From assembly GCA_029721515.1 (NCBI GenBank), contig CM056563.1:5895454-5959453 (forward strand): a DNA stretch of 64,000 nucleotides. The letters are read 5' to 3'. The notes beneath the pieces are model-generated. The model searched no databases. It was not told where the DNA came from and saw only the letters and a program-made list of their open reading frames with translations. This document shows positions 47,901-60,600 of the stretch, in pieces (position 1 is the first letter of the stretch; each line of letters begins with the position of its first letter). This DNA comes from Synanceia verrucosa (lineage: Eukaryota; Chordata; Actinopteri; Perciformes; Synanceiidae). The position numbers and the translations under genes were made by a program.

Positions 47901-50286
47901 GAGTTAAGTGGAGCTAAGGGGACCTCGGCTCCCCAAGACGGTTTCAAGCTCCCCCCAAAGGCTGCTCAGAAACTTTCATGGGCAGCTCTAAATATTGTGA
48001 GTATTGTTATTGTGTATTCTATTTTCCCCACAGTGAGGTACTGGAGAGTAAAAAAAGAAGAAACATGTCGTGGCTGTGTGTGTTTATTTGCTCATTAGTG
48101 TGCTTTTTTTCAAAACATTTCTCTCAGTTAACACAATTGCACATTTCCTGCTGTGGCCTGCTGGGGGTGCTGGACGAGATTTATGAGATTTACAGCACCA
48201 CCTGAACTCCTCATTGGTGAGTAGTGACTGGGACAGTGTGGTTGCACTTAGTTAAGTGCACATGAGTGTGAACTGGAAATTCATGGTGCGCACTGTAAAA
48301 TAGAGCTCACCCTAAAGCCTCTGTGTAATTTGAACACTGTGCAGACCAGACCTGTATGAGTCAGATACACTCATGTATACTCTGACTCATCCATCATAAA
48401 CCTCATCCACACTGTGGAAAATACTCTGAATTTTCAGCCATGACATTTAAACTCTTTTAGATAACACTAAGCTTTGTTTTTTCTCTATTCCAACCAACTC
48501 TATGTGGCTGGCACTCGTGTTTCCACCATAGTTGTGTTCCACTCTTCTCCAGTGCTCTGCCTCAGTATTGGACTTAAAAAAAACTGATCAGTGTTGACCT
48601 CCATGATGCTCGTGTCTATATGGGAGCAAATCTCTGCAGCAGGTTCAATGTTTTGCATGCCAAACAGTCATATATGAGATCTCCACATATTTGAAATGTG
48701 CGCTACCTAATTTTATGAGATAATATATGGGATGACTTTGGGGGTGTAACACGAGTCTCAACAGTCCAGAAAACACACCTAGAAGTTTCTGTTTAATTAT
48801 GAATCCATACCGGTCGTCTAGGTAGCCGCCCATCATGTCATGAGAAACCAGGGTCCGACGTGGACTAGTGGCCAGAGGAGGATCTCGAGATGCCAGAGGG
48901 ACTTCTGCCACATTGAAGGGGTTTGCATTGCTTCGTTTCCACGACAACAAATCCTCCAAAGTTTGAAGACTACAGCTGATTGGTTCGGTGGTGTCGCCGT
49001 CGTAATGTTTGGCTGAGAAGGAAATGAAACGTCATGTATAAAGTGTGGTTTGAGTTATGCACACAAAGACACCAAAGTGACCTCACCTGGTAGAGGAGAG
49101 GGCGTATACTTGATGACTTCATGGACGCTGCTTGAATCCATGGGTTGATCCAGACAAGACTCTGACCTGGTGAAAGCACAAGCGACACATTATTTCAGTT
49201 TAAGACCAGAACAGAGCTGAGGTGTTTATGATTTAGCAGCAAGCAAGTCTGGAAAGTAAATGTAAATGTTCTCTCTGTGCTGGTATGTTTTTGATCCATG
49301 CATCATTTTCTATAAACTCTGTCCTGTGAGAAACACTTTCCATGAGCTCAGACATGCAGCCTATTTTCAGCATTTTCCAGCTGACACAAGAGTGTGAGAG
49401 GTGTCTCAACACATAAAGGACCTTCAGTCTAATACTAACATCCTACATCAACACATCTACAGATGCCTAGTTTTCACTGGACAGAAACATTATGACAAAC
49501 TACAATAATAACTCACAATGAAGTAAAAAGTACAACAGTAAAAAGTACAACAAGTACATGGGGGGCGACAGCAGCTCAGTCTGTAGTGACTGTAGTGACT
49601 TGGGCTGGGAATCGGAGGGTCGCCAGTTCAAGTCCAGGTTGGACCAAATGTGGAGGGTGGACTGGTAGCTGGAGAGGTGCCAGTTCCTCCTCCTGGGCAC
49701 TGCTGAGGTGCCCTTGAGCAAGGCACCGAACCCCTAAGGGGCTCTCCTCCAATGCATGTGTGTTTCATAACTTGTGTGTGATGTGCAACTGGGAAATAAT
49801 AACGGAGTGAAAAAATGTAATTTGCCCATTGAGGGTTTAATAAAGTAAGTCTTCTTCTTCTTTACCTGAGATGTTGTGGAACAGAAGTGCTACTTGTAAA
49901 GTAGTGTTTGTGTAAATGTACTTAGTGTCATTCTACCACTGCTATGTAATGTCTTTGAATATAGCTTTGTCACAGTGTTAATAACCATAAACTACATGTA
50001 AACAACATGGAGTGAGTGCTGTAGCTAGCTAGTCGTAGTTAACACTAAATTGAGCTACATCTGAAAATGACACGGGGAAACATGTATTAAACTTTCAATG
50101 GGTTAAACTGCGACCGTGCACCTGTAAATGTAAAAACAACAGACATGACAGAGAGTGGAAGTAAGTGTGAAGTAAATGAATTTACCGGCTAGGACTACTG
50201 GTGTCCCTGTTCTCATCGACTTTATCCTCTTTCTCCTCGTCCTCTCCTTGAACAGGAAGCTTGTTTCCATCCACAGGCAAAGCCAT
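38997..50286 (-). CDS. engase: Cytosolic endo-beta-N-acetylglucosaminidase (GH85)
   Basis: Cleaves the chitobiose core of free N-glycans in the cytosol (family knowledge). Fourteen exons give about 722 aa (human 743): 50186-50286, 49087-49166, 48811-49012, 47196-47344, 46964-47118, 44338-44486, 44095-44266, 43898-44004, 43709-43820, 42138-42325, about 41909/41913-42052, 40716-40808/40815, 40518-40629, 38997-39398. Landmarks: SHDMMGGYLDDR, APYAFYHWQYIDIFNYF, then the GH85 catalytic pair Asn223 and Glu225 in FDGWLINIEN, VLWYDSV, FFTNYNW and GVDVFARG; exons 10-14 encode the C-terminal beta-rich region. No signal peptide, as expected for a cytosolic enzyme. The exon 11/12 junction is unresolved because no good GT donor keeps the frame. 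The exon 10 donor is AA|GTGTGT. Start chosen at ATGGC, the only Met in that exon frame with a good context. Confidence 0.95.
41276..41590 (+). mobile_element. PIF/Harbinger-like MITE, short copy, nested
   Basis: TIR-like ends GGTGCTTTTCCACTAC and GTGGAAAAGCACC. Shares with 46176-46643 the blocks GCTTTTCTATTACAACTGAG, CCTCATAGTACCTCCTC, CATTGGCCAATCAGTGGAAG, CAGCTGACGTC-like text and ACTAGTGGAAAAGCACCACA. It lies between the arms of the outer TTAA element. Confidence 0.8.
41591..41686. repeat. Perfect 28-bp inverted repeat, 40-nt loop
   Basis: Arms 41591-41618 (TGTGTCCTTCACAGTGCC..) and 41659-41686 (..GGCACTGTGAAGGACACA) are exact reverse complements. It lies inside the outer element, directly after the nested MITE. 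Confidence 0.95.
45391..45790. repeat. Fold-back repeat with about 150-bp imperfect arms
   Basis: GGAGGTTATGTTTTCACC (from 45470) is mirrored by GGTGAAAACATAACCTCC (about 45757-45774). GGACAGTTTTTGACGAAATT, GCCTAACTTAAAACTGATTA and ATCGGATCTGATC also have inverted partners, so the unit is nearly palindromic about position 45627. The left tail matches the end of 34331-34946. It lies in engase intron 5. Confidence 0.85.
46176..46643 (+). mobile_element. PIF/Harbinger-like MITE, longer copy
   Basis: Ends TGACACTTTTCCACTAC and GTGGAAAAGTGCCA, flanked on both sides by TTA (46173-46175, 46644-46646), the 3-bp target duplication typical of PIF/Harbinger. It carries about 150 bp more than 41276-41590, including GACGTCATTTACATGCGACA and ATGGAGGACACCGAAGCGAT. 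The latter may be the start of a lost element-encoded reading frame (MEDTEAIM..). It lies in engase intron 5. Confidence 0.8.
46705..46815 (+). repeat. Fragment related to the hAT-like remnant at 33450
   Basis: GCTTCTCCTGTAATTCAGCA, TAATCCACC, AGAGCATCATTAAAGTA and ATTTGTAACGTG match 33708-33800 in order, with scattered differences. Confidence 0.75.
47520..47935. repeat. Minisatellite of GGGAGCTAA-like units
   Basis: About 0.4 kb of imperfect 9-12-bp units such as GGGGAGCTAAAGGGGGCTAA and GGGAGTTAAGAGCTAAGG. One strand is almost free of C. It lies in engase intron 3, purine-rich on plus and so pyrimidine-rich (CCCC/TTAGCT) in the engase transcript. Confidence 0.97.
49558..49865 (+). repeat. 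SINE, near-complete copy
   Basis: A head of about 75 bp with a tRNA-like layout (CAGCTCAGTCTGTAGTGACT .. GGTCGCCAGTTCAAGTCC, a B-box variant) is followed by GGTAGCTGGAGAGGTGCCAG, CTTGAGCAAGGCACCGAACC, GTTTCATAACTTGTGTGTG, AGTGAAAAAATGTAATTTGC and a CTTCTTCTTCTT tail. Partial copies are at 10700 and 28085. It lies in engase intron 1. Confidence 0.8.
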
Positions 50287-51855
50287 GTCACTGATTCAAC
50301 CACAGACTGGTTTTACGGAGAGACTTCAGCGGACACAGAAGGTCCAGTGCAGCAGGAAACACAAAGTTGTGCTCTGCTAGCTATTTCCGATTCAATCCTT
50401 CAGAATAAAAGCGGCACTTACATAAATTAAACATCAATTTAGGACAAAGTGGCCCATGACATGGTGTCACTTTATGTAAACTTTATTTATAACTTTATTT
50501 TTTAAAATGTTCTACTTAAGTAATTACATTAAAACTCAGATAACTGCAGCGTAAGGTGTTCTCTTTTAACGAAACTGTTAAGGGTGAAATTAGTTTTTAC
50601 CATATTATATCGCAGAAGAGCAACAATAAAGAGGTACAGAGTTGTTATTTATGTTGAAGGAATCCGTGCTGTGATCTTTCCATGAGAAGATGGACTGAGG
50701 CCAGCTGGACAAAGGAACCACTCTTTGTTGTTGTGCAGGACCAGACTCTGTCTCTCAGAGGAGATGAGCCTCCATCAGCAGAGCAAACCAGCGACAACAT
50801 AGGAGGCAAAGATGGCGGCCGTCATCAACACTTCCGCACTTGGGCAGTAGTGATGTGTGCGTTTTTCTGACATCACATTAAACTATGTTAACATAGCTGT
50901 GAAAAAAGAGGAATGCCTCATATGAGAGCTGGATGTTTTCAAAGTGATGCAGGCCCATCTAGCTACAGTCTGACTATTTCTTTGTCACTGACAGAAAAAA
51001 ATCACTGATGTTAAATGTAATTGTAAAATGACAATGGTTGAAGATTAACAATATTTAATAATAATTCAATTTAATAACTCAGGCTGTAAGATAGCCCAGA
51101 AACCACTTCACAGGTGCAGTGATATAATTCATGTTTGTATTTATTAGTTTGGATTTGGTCGAAGGAACCTGTGAAAACTTTGATTAAATTAATAAATGAT
51201 TCAATCAGTCCAGGGAGCATTACAAAATGTACAAGAAAAGGTGGAAGGTCAGGGAGCTCAAATCGTATTAAATCAATCAATAGCACGCTTAAAATCATAG
51301 TCTTATCCCCATTTTTGACCATTATCAGCTGGTTCTTAAAGCAAAGGGCTCTAGTTAGCGTCCACAGTGTAAAACTACAGGCCCTGTTAGTGATCATGGT
51401 ATGTGGTGGCCACTCTTCGCTCAGAAGCTCTCTGGGAGCCTCACCACCCAGCAGGGAAGTGATGTCAGACACCTCCAGCCGATCACTGACAGCGGCAGCC
51501 AACAGGGACAGGATCCAGCGAAACCTCCACAAAATCCACCTTCATCCGTGGACAATTTACGCTCATCTACATTCAAAACAGCGAGAGCATAAAGTACAAA
51601 GTTAAACATTTCGAACAAGCTGCGTATTGGCACAATATGAGATTGATAGCTTTTTAAAAGAAGTGGCGAAAGATTGTGTAAACCGACTTCATCCGGAGAC
51701 GACCTACAAGAAGAGCCTGTCATCATCCAGAGAGCTTTTAAAGTGTCGTGTATTTGTGTTCTGCTGTTAAAACAGAATTCGGCATTCAACCTGAACATTT
51801 CTGGATATTTTGGAGCTAGCGAGCTTGCTAGCTAGCCGAGCACAGATTACTTACC
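50287..51855. promoter_or_regulatory. Divergent region between engase and csnk1d
   Basis: The two start codons are 1.57 kb apart on opposite strands. The clearest control element is AAGATGGCGGC (50809-50819), a match to the YY1 consensus often found just downstream of TATA-less start sites. Its ATG opens a 12-codon frame (50812-50850) that could be an upstream ORF of a csnk1d transcript. CACTTCCGCACTT nearby is ETS-like. A csnk1d 5'UTR probably fills the last few hundred bases. Confidence 0.5.
51071..51798 (-). other. Unidentified overlapping open frames upstream of csnk1d
   Basis: Two minus-strand frames of 153 codons (51071-51532) and 125 codons (51421-51798) overlap, and a 156-codon frame runs on plus (51135-51605). 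The first has a hydrophobic start (MWRFRWILSLLAAAVSD) and further hydrophobic stretches. I recognise no domain or family. It could be chance, an eroded coding insertion or a small unannotated gene. The three frames cannot all be real, and coding evidence is lacking. Confidence 0.2.
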
Positions 51856-54800
51856 ATGGAGTTGAGAGTGGGGAACCGATATAGACTGGGCAGGAAGATT
51901 GGAAGTGGATCGTTTGGGGACATCTACTTGGGTAAGTTACAGTAAAAACATGTATATATAAAAACCTGCTTCTTTGTCTTTGTTTCCAGCTGAGGTTAAG
52001 TCCAGCCTGATAACCGAAGCTCCCAGTGGTTAGTCAGCTGGTCGTCAATCAGCTGTTCAGTGTTTAGTGCTAGCGACATTAGCTAGTAAGCTAGCAGCAC
52101 TCTGTGTGGCTAAGCAGCTAGCAGCACCAAGACGAGTCCTACCCTGTAATAATTAACATTAAACCTTGCATTTTTTCATTGTTGTCAAAGGGAACATTAT
52201 GCCTGTCATAACGTCAGTTAATTTTAAAATGAGCCGAGTAGAGGACAATAATGGGACTTGTGTAACATGAGCTAAAGCTATGATCAGCTAACATTAGCTA
52301 ATATTTGAGTTTGCTTTATTTGCTGGAGGCAGCAGTGGTCCGACAATAGACTTTATTAGATTTACTGTCAGGACCCTGGAGTGGTAAATGACACGTATCT
52401 CACCTACTGATGCCTACCAGCCTCCTCCAAACACAACAGACCGGCTCACTTCACTTTAAGGCTAGCTACATCTGACTCAAAGGTGTTTTCTCGACATGTT
52501 TACAGAGGCTAATGCAGCATAATTTTTTTACATTTCATCTTCTTTCTGCGTCATCAAGACCTGTTTAGGTCAGCTGAGGTGTCTTGTAAACAGGTTTATG
52601 AGTGTTGCTGGTTTAGTGACTGAAGTGACATGTGCATGTATTACATTGTGCCAACAAAGGATGTGGCCTGCTGTCTGGGTGTGTTGCCACTTACTTAAGG
52701 TAAATGTGAAATATAGCAGTCAGTTCTCATCAGGGATGTGGGTAGTGCATCTTTACTGAGCTCTCTGTATTTGAGGTAAACTCAGTTAATCTGTCTATTG
52801 ATAGTGATGGTAATATATAGGGAATGAAATGGGTGTCTTAGGTGACATTTCCTGGAAAGGAAGTGCTAAATTAAAGAGTCAAACTGTTTATTGTCATGTG
52901 AACAGAATGAAATACTTCTTTTGCTATCCGCAATGGATGCTGAGTAAAAAAGTTTAAAGGCAAATAAAGCAGCAATGTGATAACAAATACAATATATATA
53001 AAGTAAAATAAAAAATGTCTGTAGAAAGAGGTGGTGTCAGAATGTGCTAGTTTCATAATAATACTGCAAATATAAATATCAATATACTTTGCTCAGTGTG
53101 TTACCTCAATTTTGTACAGATTAATGAATTAACAGACATTTATTTCAATGAAAATCCTCCAGATCAACACGTAAATTATGAGTATTGCGCTGAATGTTCC
53201 AAACATCTTGTGGACATTGAGCTCCATCACCTCCATTGTAATACATCCTCTGGTGGCCATAATGGAGACGACTGTGTGACAACAGCTGATCATATTCCTG
53301 AGCTTCAGACTTCGTCATGTGAACAACAATAGAGAGGAGTCATAATGAATTCATGAGGCCTTTGAACCGGCTCCTGGCTGATCACTTCATCACTGACATC
53401 TAATCAACCCACAGAGAATGAGCGTGACTGTCGGCACTCACTGCAGTGTGACTTTACAACAGTACAGTCTTATTATTTTGATATTATCCTTTATGGCTGG
53501 ATTTAGAAATTAATCAGGCAATTTATAGTTATTACACTGAATTATGAGCTTTGCTGCTACTGGATAGGAATACTTTTGGAGAAGGTCATTGTTCTTGATG
53601 GAGGTGATTTAAAAACCTATTAAAATGGTCATTCTGTAAAAATGATGAGACCTAGAAATTAAACAAGACTCCATCAGACACCAGACTAGGGCTGCAGCTA
53701 TTATATTGCAGCAAATTAGTCAGTTTGTTCCCTCTGTTAAAACCATAACATGTTGGGGAAAAGTGGAACACGTCCTCCCAAGTTTACAGTGATATAAAAA
53801 CACATTTTTGAGGATCATACTGTTAGCTGTTTTAGCCCATTTGCTTCAGACAGCATAAATGATGTATCATGATGTTTAACACTGACTTGATGATGAATTT
53901 CCCACTAAAATGATCAAGAGAGGTGGTGGTTGATGATATATTTGGTGGTCTTAATCGATCACCTCTGATATTTAATTGTGTTGGATTTTAATTAAAAAAA
54001 AAAAACAATAAAACAACCGGCTGCCTGGATGTTAAATCTCTAATCTTACAGGATTATTTTTCAAATAGTCAGCAGAAATGTGAAGCACACACAGTGTTTT
54101 GTAAAATACATGTTTATAAAACCCTAAATTTTCCCCCGTTAGCCTTTGTTCCACATACATTAGACACTGCTTAGCATCTATTAAAACGTTTTAGTTTAGT
54201 CCTCTGTAAAAGATGACAGGAAGTGTTTGAATGATCAGTTAACATGTTTTGGCTTCATCATGTTAAGTGAAGTTGTGGTGCGAGCAGGCTTATTGTTGAT
54301 GTTTTTTGGTGAGCTCTCAGCTTCACCCGACATGTTTTTTCCATTTTTCAATAGTACAGTACATGATTATTTGGCTGATTTGTGCACCATAACATTGATA
54401 TTTAGCTGAATTCCCACATCTGCATATTTGAGCTGTTTGCATATTGCTTCAAGACTACATGCAATGTTTGAAACCACAGGGGAGGAGACATTAACATGAC
54501 CTGTTGGTTTGACCCATGGTCAGCGTTTCTCCTCTGGAGAGGCTGATGACTGACCTCTGTGACCTCTGTAACAATGCTATCTTCTATCTTCTGCTCATAA
54601 TAATGTTTTATACATGCACCAACCAAAAAGGGAACTGTAAAAAAACTGTGCAGAGGAACTTGGATTAAATGTCAGTCAGTGATCTGTATGACAGGTCAGT
54701 ATACCTGAGATTAAATAGCTGGTATCTCACACAGTGGCTGCTGGTGGACTCTGCTTGTATTGGTGAGAGAGGCTGTTAGTTCCTGACAGGAGGACATGAG

Positions 54801-57318
54801 GTCAGCAGGTGGAACGAAGCTTTGTGCTCTGCTGTAGGGCTGCAACAAGAGTCCATGAAATAGATTTAAAAAAAAATAAATATATTTTTAACTCATTGAG
54901 TGCCAACAGAAAGTGCCTTGTGCCAGCATTTTTGCCTATTTTGAGTCATATTTCATGATGCACAGAATATTTTGTGCTATGTCTCTGAAAACACCAAATA
55001 GCTCAAATGAAAGAAGACACTATTTCATCATGAAAAAAAAGTTTGTTTTTGCCTTGTTCCATTCTCGTTTTATCGGAGGTAGAGGCCACTTTCAACGAAA
55101 TCACCACCTTTTCTCCAGAATCCGTTTCGCTCTCTTATCACGATCATCTCCACTTCCTGCTTTGATTTCTGTGGCGTATACTGTCTCTTTATGCTCCGAC
55201 TCCATCTCCCAGAAGCCCCAAAATTACCCACAGGCTGCGGGAGATTGCGATAGTTTAAATAATTCTTAAGTTATTACTTTAAGAGCTCTGGGATGTTCAT
55301 GCAGCAACGTGTTGTTTGTGCATTTTTCTGCACCTTCAAGTTGAAGTAATGTCCTGTTTTTGAGTAAAGGGATGGAAATGAAAAACATGCTTCTTCTTTT
55401 CACTTCATATGTCGATTGTATTTCGATTAACCGACAAATCATGAGAAAAGAAGAAGTAGCAGCTTGCTCTGCAGAAAGTTGAACCAAGCTCAGAGTTTTC
55501 TACTCACAGTGTCATCAGTGACACACTGTGCTGAACAGTCGAGTACAGTGGCTCTTTAAGGCCACTTAAAGGGGTTCAGTCCCAAAATGAGCGTCAACTT
55601 CCTGGACGCCATACAAAGTGTCCCCTGTGCTTCCTGACCACAGTTTGGAAGCTGAGGCAGAAAACATGTTTACAACAAGGCTTCAAGTTAGCAACAATTT
55701 TTTTTGTTTAAGTTACAATAAGTGACTGGAGATTCATATTTATGTTCCATATGTCTGCAGTGCTTTGTTCTTTATTCAGATTTTGTTTAAGCTCCTCTGC
55801 TTGCAAAAAAGCCAAGAAGGCGACTGTTACAAACCAAGGGTGACAGCCATAATGCTGAACTTCAGCAATATATTGCGTGTTTACAGTGAATAATACTGAA
55901 CTTTTTGCATGCTGAATTGCAATATTAATGTAGAAAAATGTTCTGAAACGACGTCTTTTTTGTCGTTTTGTAGAGACACGAAAAAGCATGACAGTTATTA
56001 CCTGTTTGAATAGGAATTTTGTAACAGATACTGAGCTGGTGATATCTAGGTAAACTGAAATGGTGTGTGCTGAAAGGGATGGGTCCTGTTGCATAAGAAA
56101 AGCTAACAACAATAACAGAGAGGTTGAGGCATGCACAGACATGACTCACTCATGGTGCTGCTCTTCTGCATCTGAAGCTTTGTGCTTTAATTGTGTAAAA
56201 GATTGCTTGTTGACGTCATCTCTGACAACTACTTCTCAGAAATGTTGCACAGCACAGGCCCCATTCTGCCCATTTAGCCCTGCAGTAAATTTCCATTTCA
56301 GACCCCAGTAATGCTCAACACATCCCACAGGATCACAGTTGGATGGGTGTCCTGGTCCTGAACCACAAAGCCCATAGCTTAAGCCCAATTTACACTGCCA
56401 CCATATTATATATATTGGCAAGTTTTTGAAAAGTCATTCAATTGCACACAGACGACAGTACAATTTACTCACTGTCAACTCCAACCACTTCTGCAGTTGT
56501 TGCTGTCTTTATGAAAGGCATGTTGGACAGACATAAATAATGTTGTGTTTCTCCACTTCGTTGATAACTCTTTCTTTGTCCATTATTTGGCCTTCCATTG
56601 GTTGTGCTGCTAAAATGAAATAGCCGGAGTTCACGCATGACATTTTATTTTGAAAATCCACTGGAAGCTCTTTTAATCTGGTACCTGACTTCCTGTCTGC
56701 TCTCTTTAGTTAGTGGAGATCGTCGCGTTTTGGGCATGACACGGCTTGGAAATAGAACCAGAGCGTATCTCTCGAGAAGCCGCACATGGTACGGCTGGGA
56801 ACGCTGCAGTTATGTTGTTGTTTCGTGGGCAGTGTAAATTGACTCATTGATTTTAATGACAGTGTTTCACCGTGGATGCCACCCGGCTGCAGTTACGCTG
56901 CCAAACTCGACGTTCTCCATGTGACATGTTGTATCTGCAGTATGCTGCTACAGTGTTTGAGAAAGAGGATAGCTGGCATATTTAGTCAGAGCTGGCTTCA
57001 GTGTTCAAGTCTGGACCTGTCCGCTGCCATTAACCTGCACATGGCTGAGAGGCATGAGCTAGTATTTCTTATGAAGGCAGTTTCACTGCTGTTACTGTTG
57101 GTTAACTAGTGTATGGGCATGTGTCTGGACATGTTCCACCTGCAGCATCACTCAGGATAAAAAGCACATATGTACATACACACACATATGGCTGGTGGGG
57201 GGGCTGCTTTCCTCAGAAAATCTGTCCGGACAGATCACATTCCTATGATGCAATAAAGCAGACAACCAAGTGAATTGTGACAACTGTGGAGAGCCTTTTG
57301 AGAGATTTTCCCTGTTGC

Positions 57319-57365
<47 letters not shown>

Positions 57366-57569
57366 CCAAGCACAAAACTAGAACAACAAGTCTCTGCAAG
57401 TTCAGTGTCTTTGTTTTGTGCTGAAACTCAAACAGCCCTTGTTTACCAGTCACTCAGTCTGAGTCTGTTAGAAAACATCATAAATTAAGAGTATAGTTCT
57501 TCATTCATTGTTAATTCATCTTTCTGAAAACTTTGAACGACTGTGTTTTTTTCCTTTCACTCAAAATAA

Positions 57570-57603
<34 letters not shown>

Positions 57604-60600
57604 ATTTTTTACCACACTTACATGCATACAGGAAGTAGCTTTAACTGGTGACGTCTCTGTTAGACCTTCACAAGACAATCAGCAAGAATAAGATTAGGTC
57701 AGAAGAAGCTATTTCTGTGTCTATATATTTATCTATAGGTATCCAGTCTGCACAATAATAGGAAAACATGCAGCATGTGATTATGTTTTTGCCATGATCA
57801 TACTTAAATACTTGCTGCTAACATGGACCATCACTGTCTCAGTCCATCTGATTGGACAATTATATTGACATGTAGAGCGTCAATGCCTGGCACATAACTC
57901 CATTTATGACAGTTCAGTCTTTTTCAACATGATGATGATGAGCCCTTTTCTTAAACTTGTATGGAATTTGGGTCAGAACCCTGTGTCAAAAAAAAATCAC
58001 ACTTCATTGTCAGTTGTGTTATAGTAGAGACTGATTGCAATCATTCATACATGTTATCTCTATTGTTTGAAATATAGATTTATACACTATATGCTAACGG
58101 TTTATGAAGTGAACTTTTATTCCAGAATTTTCTAACTACAAATATGTCCTGGGTCAGTTTGACCCAAACTGAGGCTGATGCTTGTCATCCTGCTTGGATC
58201 TTCCTTCACGTCGCTCAGGCCGTAGTGCTGGGCCTGCTTGAGGGAAGGGAGCTGCAGGAGAACCAGGCCCATGCACCTGTCAGGTCCTGTAGCTGTAAAA
58301 TGACAGGTTTTCTAAATGTTTCTAAATGAGTCTGGTGCTCAGAATCACCACCGCTTTTGTCTACAAAGCTTGCCAAAATCCACTCAAAATGAATCTCACA
58401 CAGAAGCTTCAAATAAATAAATGGACTGGAAGTTGATGATTAAAAGCACAGCTTTCACACCTTTCAGATTTTTTTGCCATTTAACATCATAATGATAATA
58501 TTCTGTGTGCCGTAGTTCATCCAACCTCACTAATATTTTGCTACCTTGACTAACATGGCTTTGTTGGTAGGCAGCCAGGGGCCGATCAGTGTCATCTAAT
58601 TCAGTTGCATAGATGATCTACAGCATAGTTTCCTCTGTCTTCCTGCGTTATTGCAGCACCTTCTTAAACGCTGTTCAGCTTCACACATGCAGGCTTCTGT
58701 CCAGTGTTATTTTAACAGTTCTTGTGTATTAATGATCCAACATGTGAGGCCCACCCAGATGAGCTCATAGGGAGGAATCAATAATGCTCCATCAGTGCTG
58801 CTCTTAGCCTACAAGATTGAACCTCTGCCCACGTGAGGCCATGTGTGTGAATGGGATTATGTAACCTGGTGTTGAGTTGCTGTGCTCATGTGGAGGGACC
58901 AGAGGCAGAAAGCACTGGTTTGTCATATCACACAGAGCACAGAGAGCTCACAGGCAAATCCTGCATGTAGATACATGAAAGAAGAGCTCTGCTGTGTTAA
59001 ACTGTGCTATGTACTTAATGCTGGGCCTGCTGGAGGGAGTGGAGACCTTGAGAACCAGAACCAAGACCATGTAGGCAGGCTGGTTTTCAGGTTTTCCAAA
59101 GGGGCTAATGTATGCTTTTGTACACAGGTAGCTTTAACTAGGGTTAGGTACCGAACTTCCATACTTTTGTAGCACAGACTGAAAAGCTCCAATCCTATTG
59201 GGTATTAAAAAGAAATAAAAAAAAATTTTTTTTGGGTGCCAAAATTGCTGTCTGTGAGCCATGCTCTCAGATGTCACTATGGGCAGGGGGACGTGTCCCC
59301 TTCAGATTCATAGAGACACTGACTTTGCAGCGTAAAGTGACAAACGTCGCAGGTAAAACGGAGGATTGAAGTCATTGCAGCAGCACTGGTAGCCTGGTGT
59401 TTGTGTTTTCGACTCGTGGTGCAGTCAGGTTGTACACGGATGTCCTAACTTCCAAGCTCCAAGACAGAATGTAAATGGGAACCCCTGTGAAGTCAGATCA
59501 ATCAGATTAATCTCACCAACCTTACATAGAATTCATGCGAGCTGCTAGTGACATAAACAGTAGCTACATGTTTTGTTGTACGTCTGTAAGGCTGTAAGAG
59601 CTGAGCTAAACTTTGAGGTTATGATAATCTGAGCTCCAAATTCTGACTTTCAATGAACACACCATAAGTAGGAACTGATAGCAGCCTGTTCATGTTGATC
59701 ATCATCAGACCATTGTCTAGTCTTTCTACCATGATAAAGCCCAAATTACACAAAAATAACCTACTGAGCTGAAATCATAAAATAATAATAATAATGATGA
59801 TGATAATGACCGTGATTAAAGCCAAAATTACACAAAGATCACTTATTGAGATTTTGAAAAACATGTTGTTAAAGAACTGGTATCAAAATATAAGTACAGA
59901 AATTGGCATCGTATCAAAAAATTTTGAACGATATCAAGCTCTAGCTTTAGTAACCACTGATGCTGTATGCCCTGGTGTGATAATGTGCTTACTATAGGGC
60001 AAACTACTGAATTCATGTTACCTTCATAGATAAACATGAGGCAAAAATGAGATATTCCCCTGGACCTGGACATGGTTGATATGGTTACAGTAGATAGGTC
60101 AGTAGTTTTAGTGAATGTCTGTGCAGTCTGCTAAACATCCTCCATCAGTTTTATGCAACATGATTTGTTTCCATGCAGCTCACCTCTCCCTGTCTGTCTG
60201 TGTCTTTCTGTCCAGGTACTGACATCTCAGTTGGAGAGGAGGTGGCCATCAAGTTGGAATGTGTGAAGACCAAACACCCACAGCTCCACATAGAGAGCAA
60301 AATCTACAAGATGATGCAGGGTGGAGGTACTGGATACCCTGAACACACCATGCAGCCACTCTGTGAAGTGGTCTTTGTGCTTTTTTGTTCCACCATCCAT
60401 TGTAAATCATTATCTGTATAGAAGATGATCAATCAGACTAAAGCACAGGCTGACTGTGTTTTGTCAGTATTTGTTGTGATGAACCCAGGTGAACACCAGG
60501 TTAACATGAGTGGGATGGGACAAAGTGAGACTTCTGTAGGAGATAGTCTAGTCCTTTTTCTATTAGTTATACTGCACATACAACAGGCAGTTTATCTCTG

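Noticed and set aside
47520..47935. CRISPR-like array
   Set aside because: Units are 9-12 bp, directly adjacent and without spacers; this is a minisatellite in a vertebrate intron.
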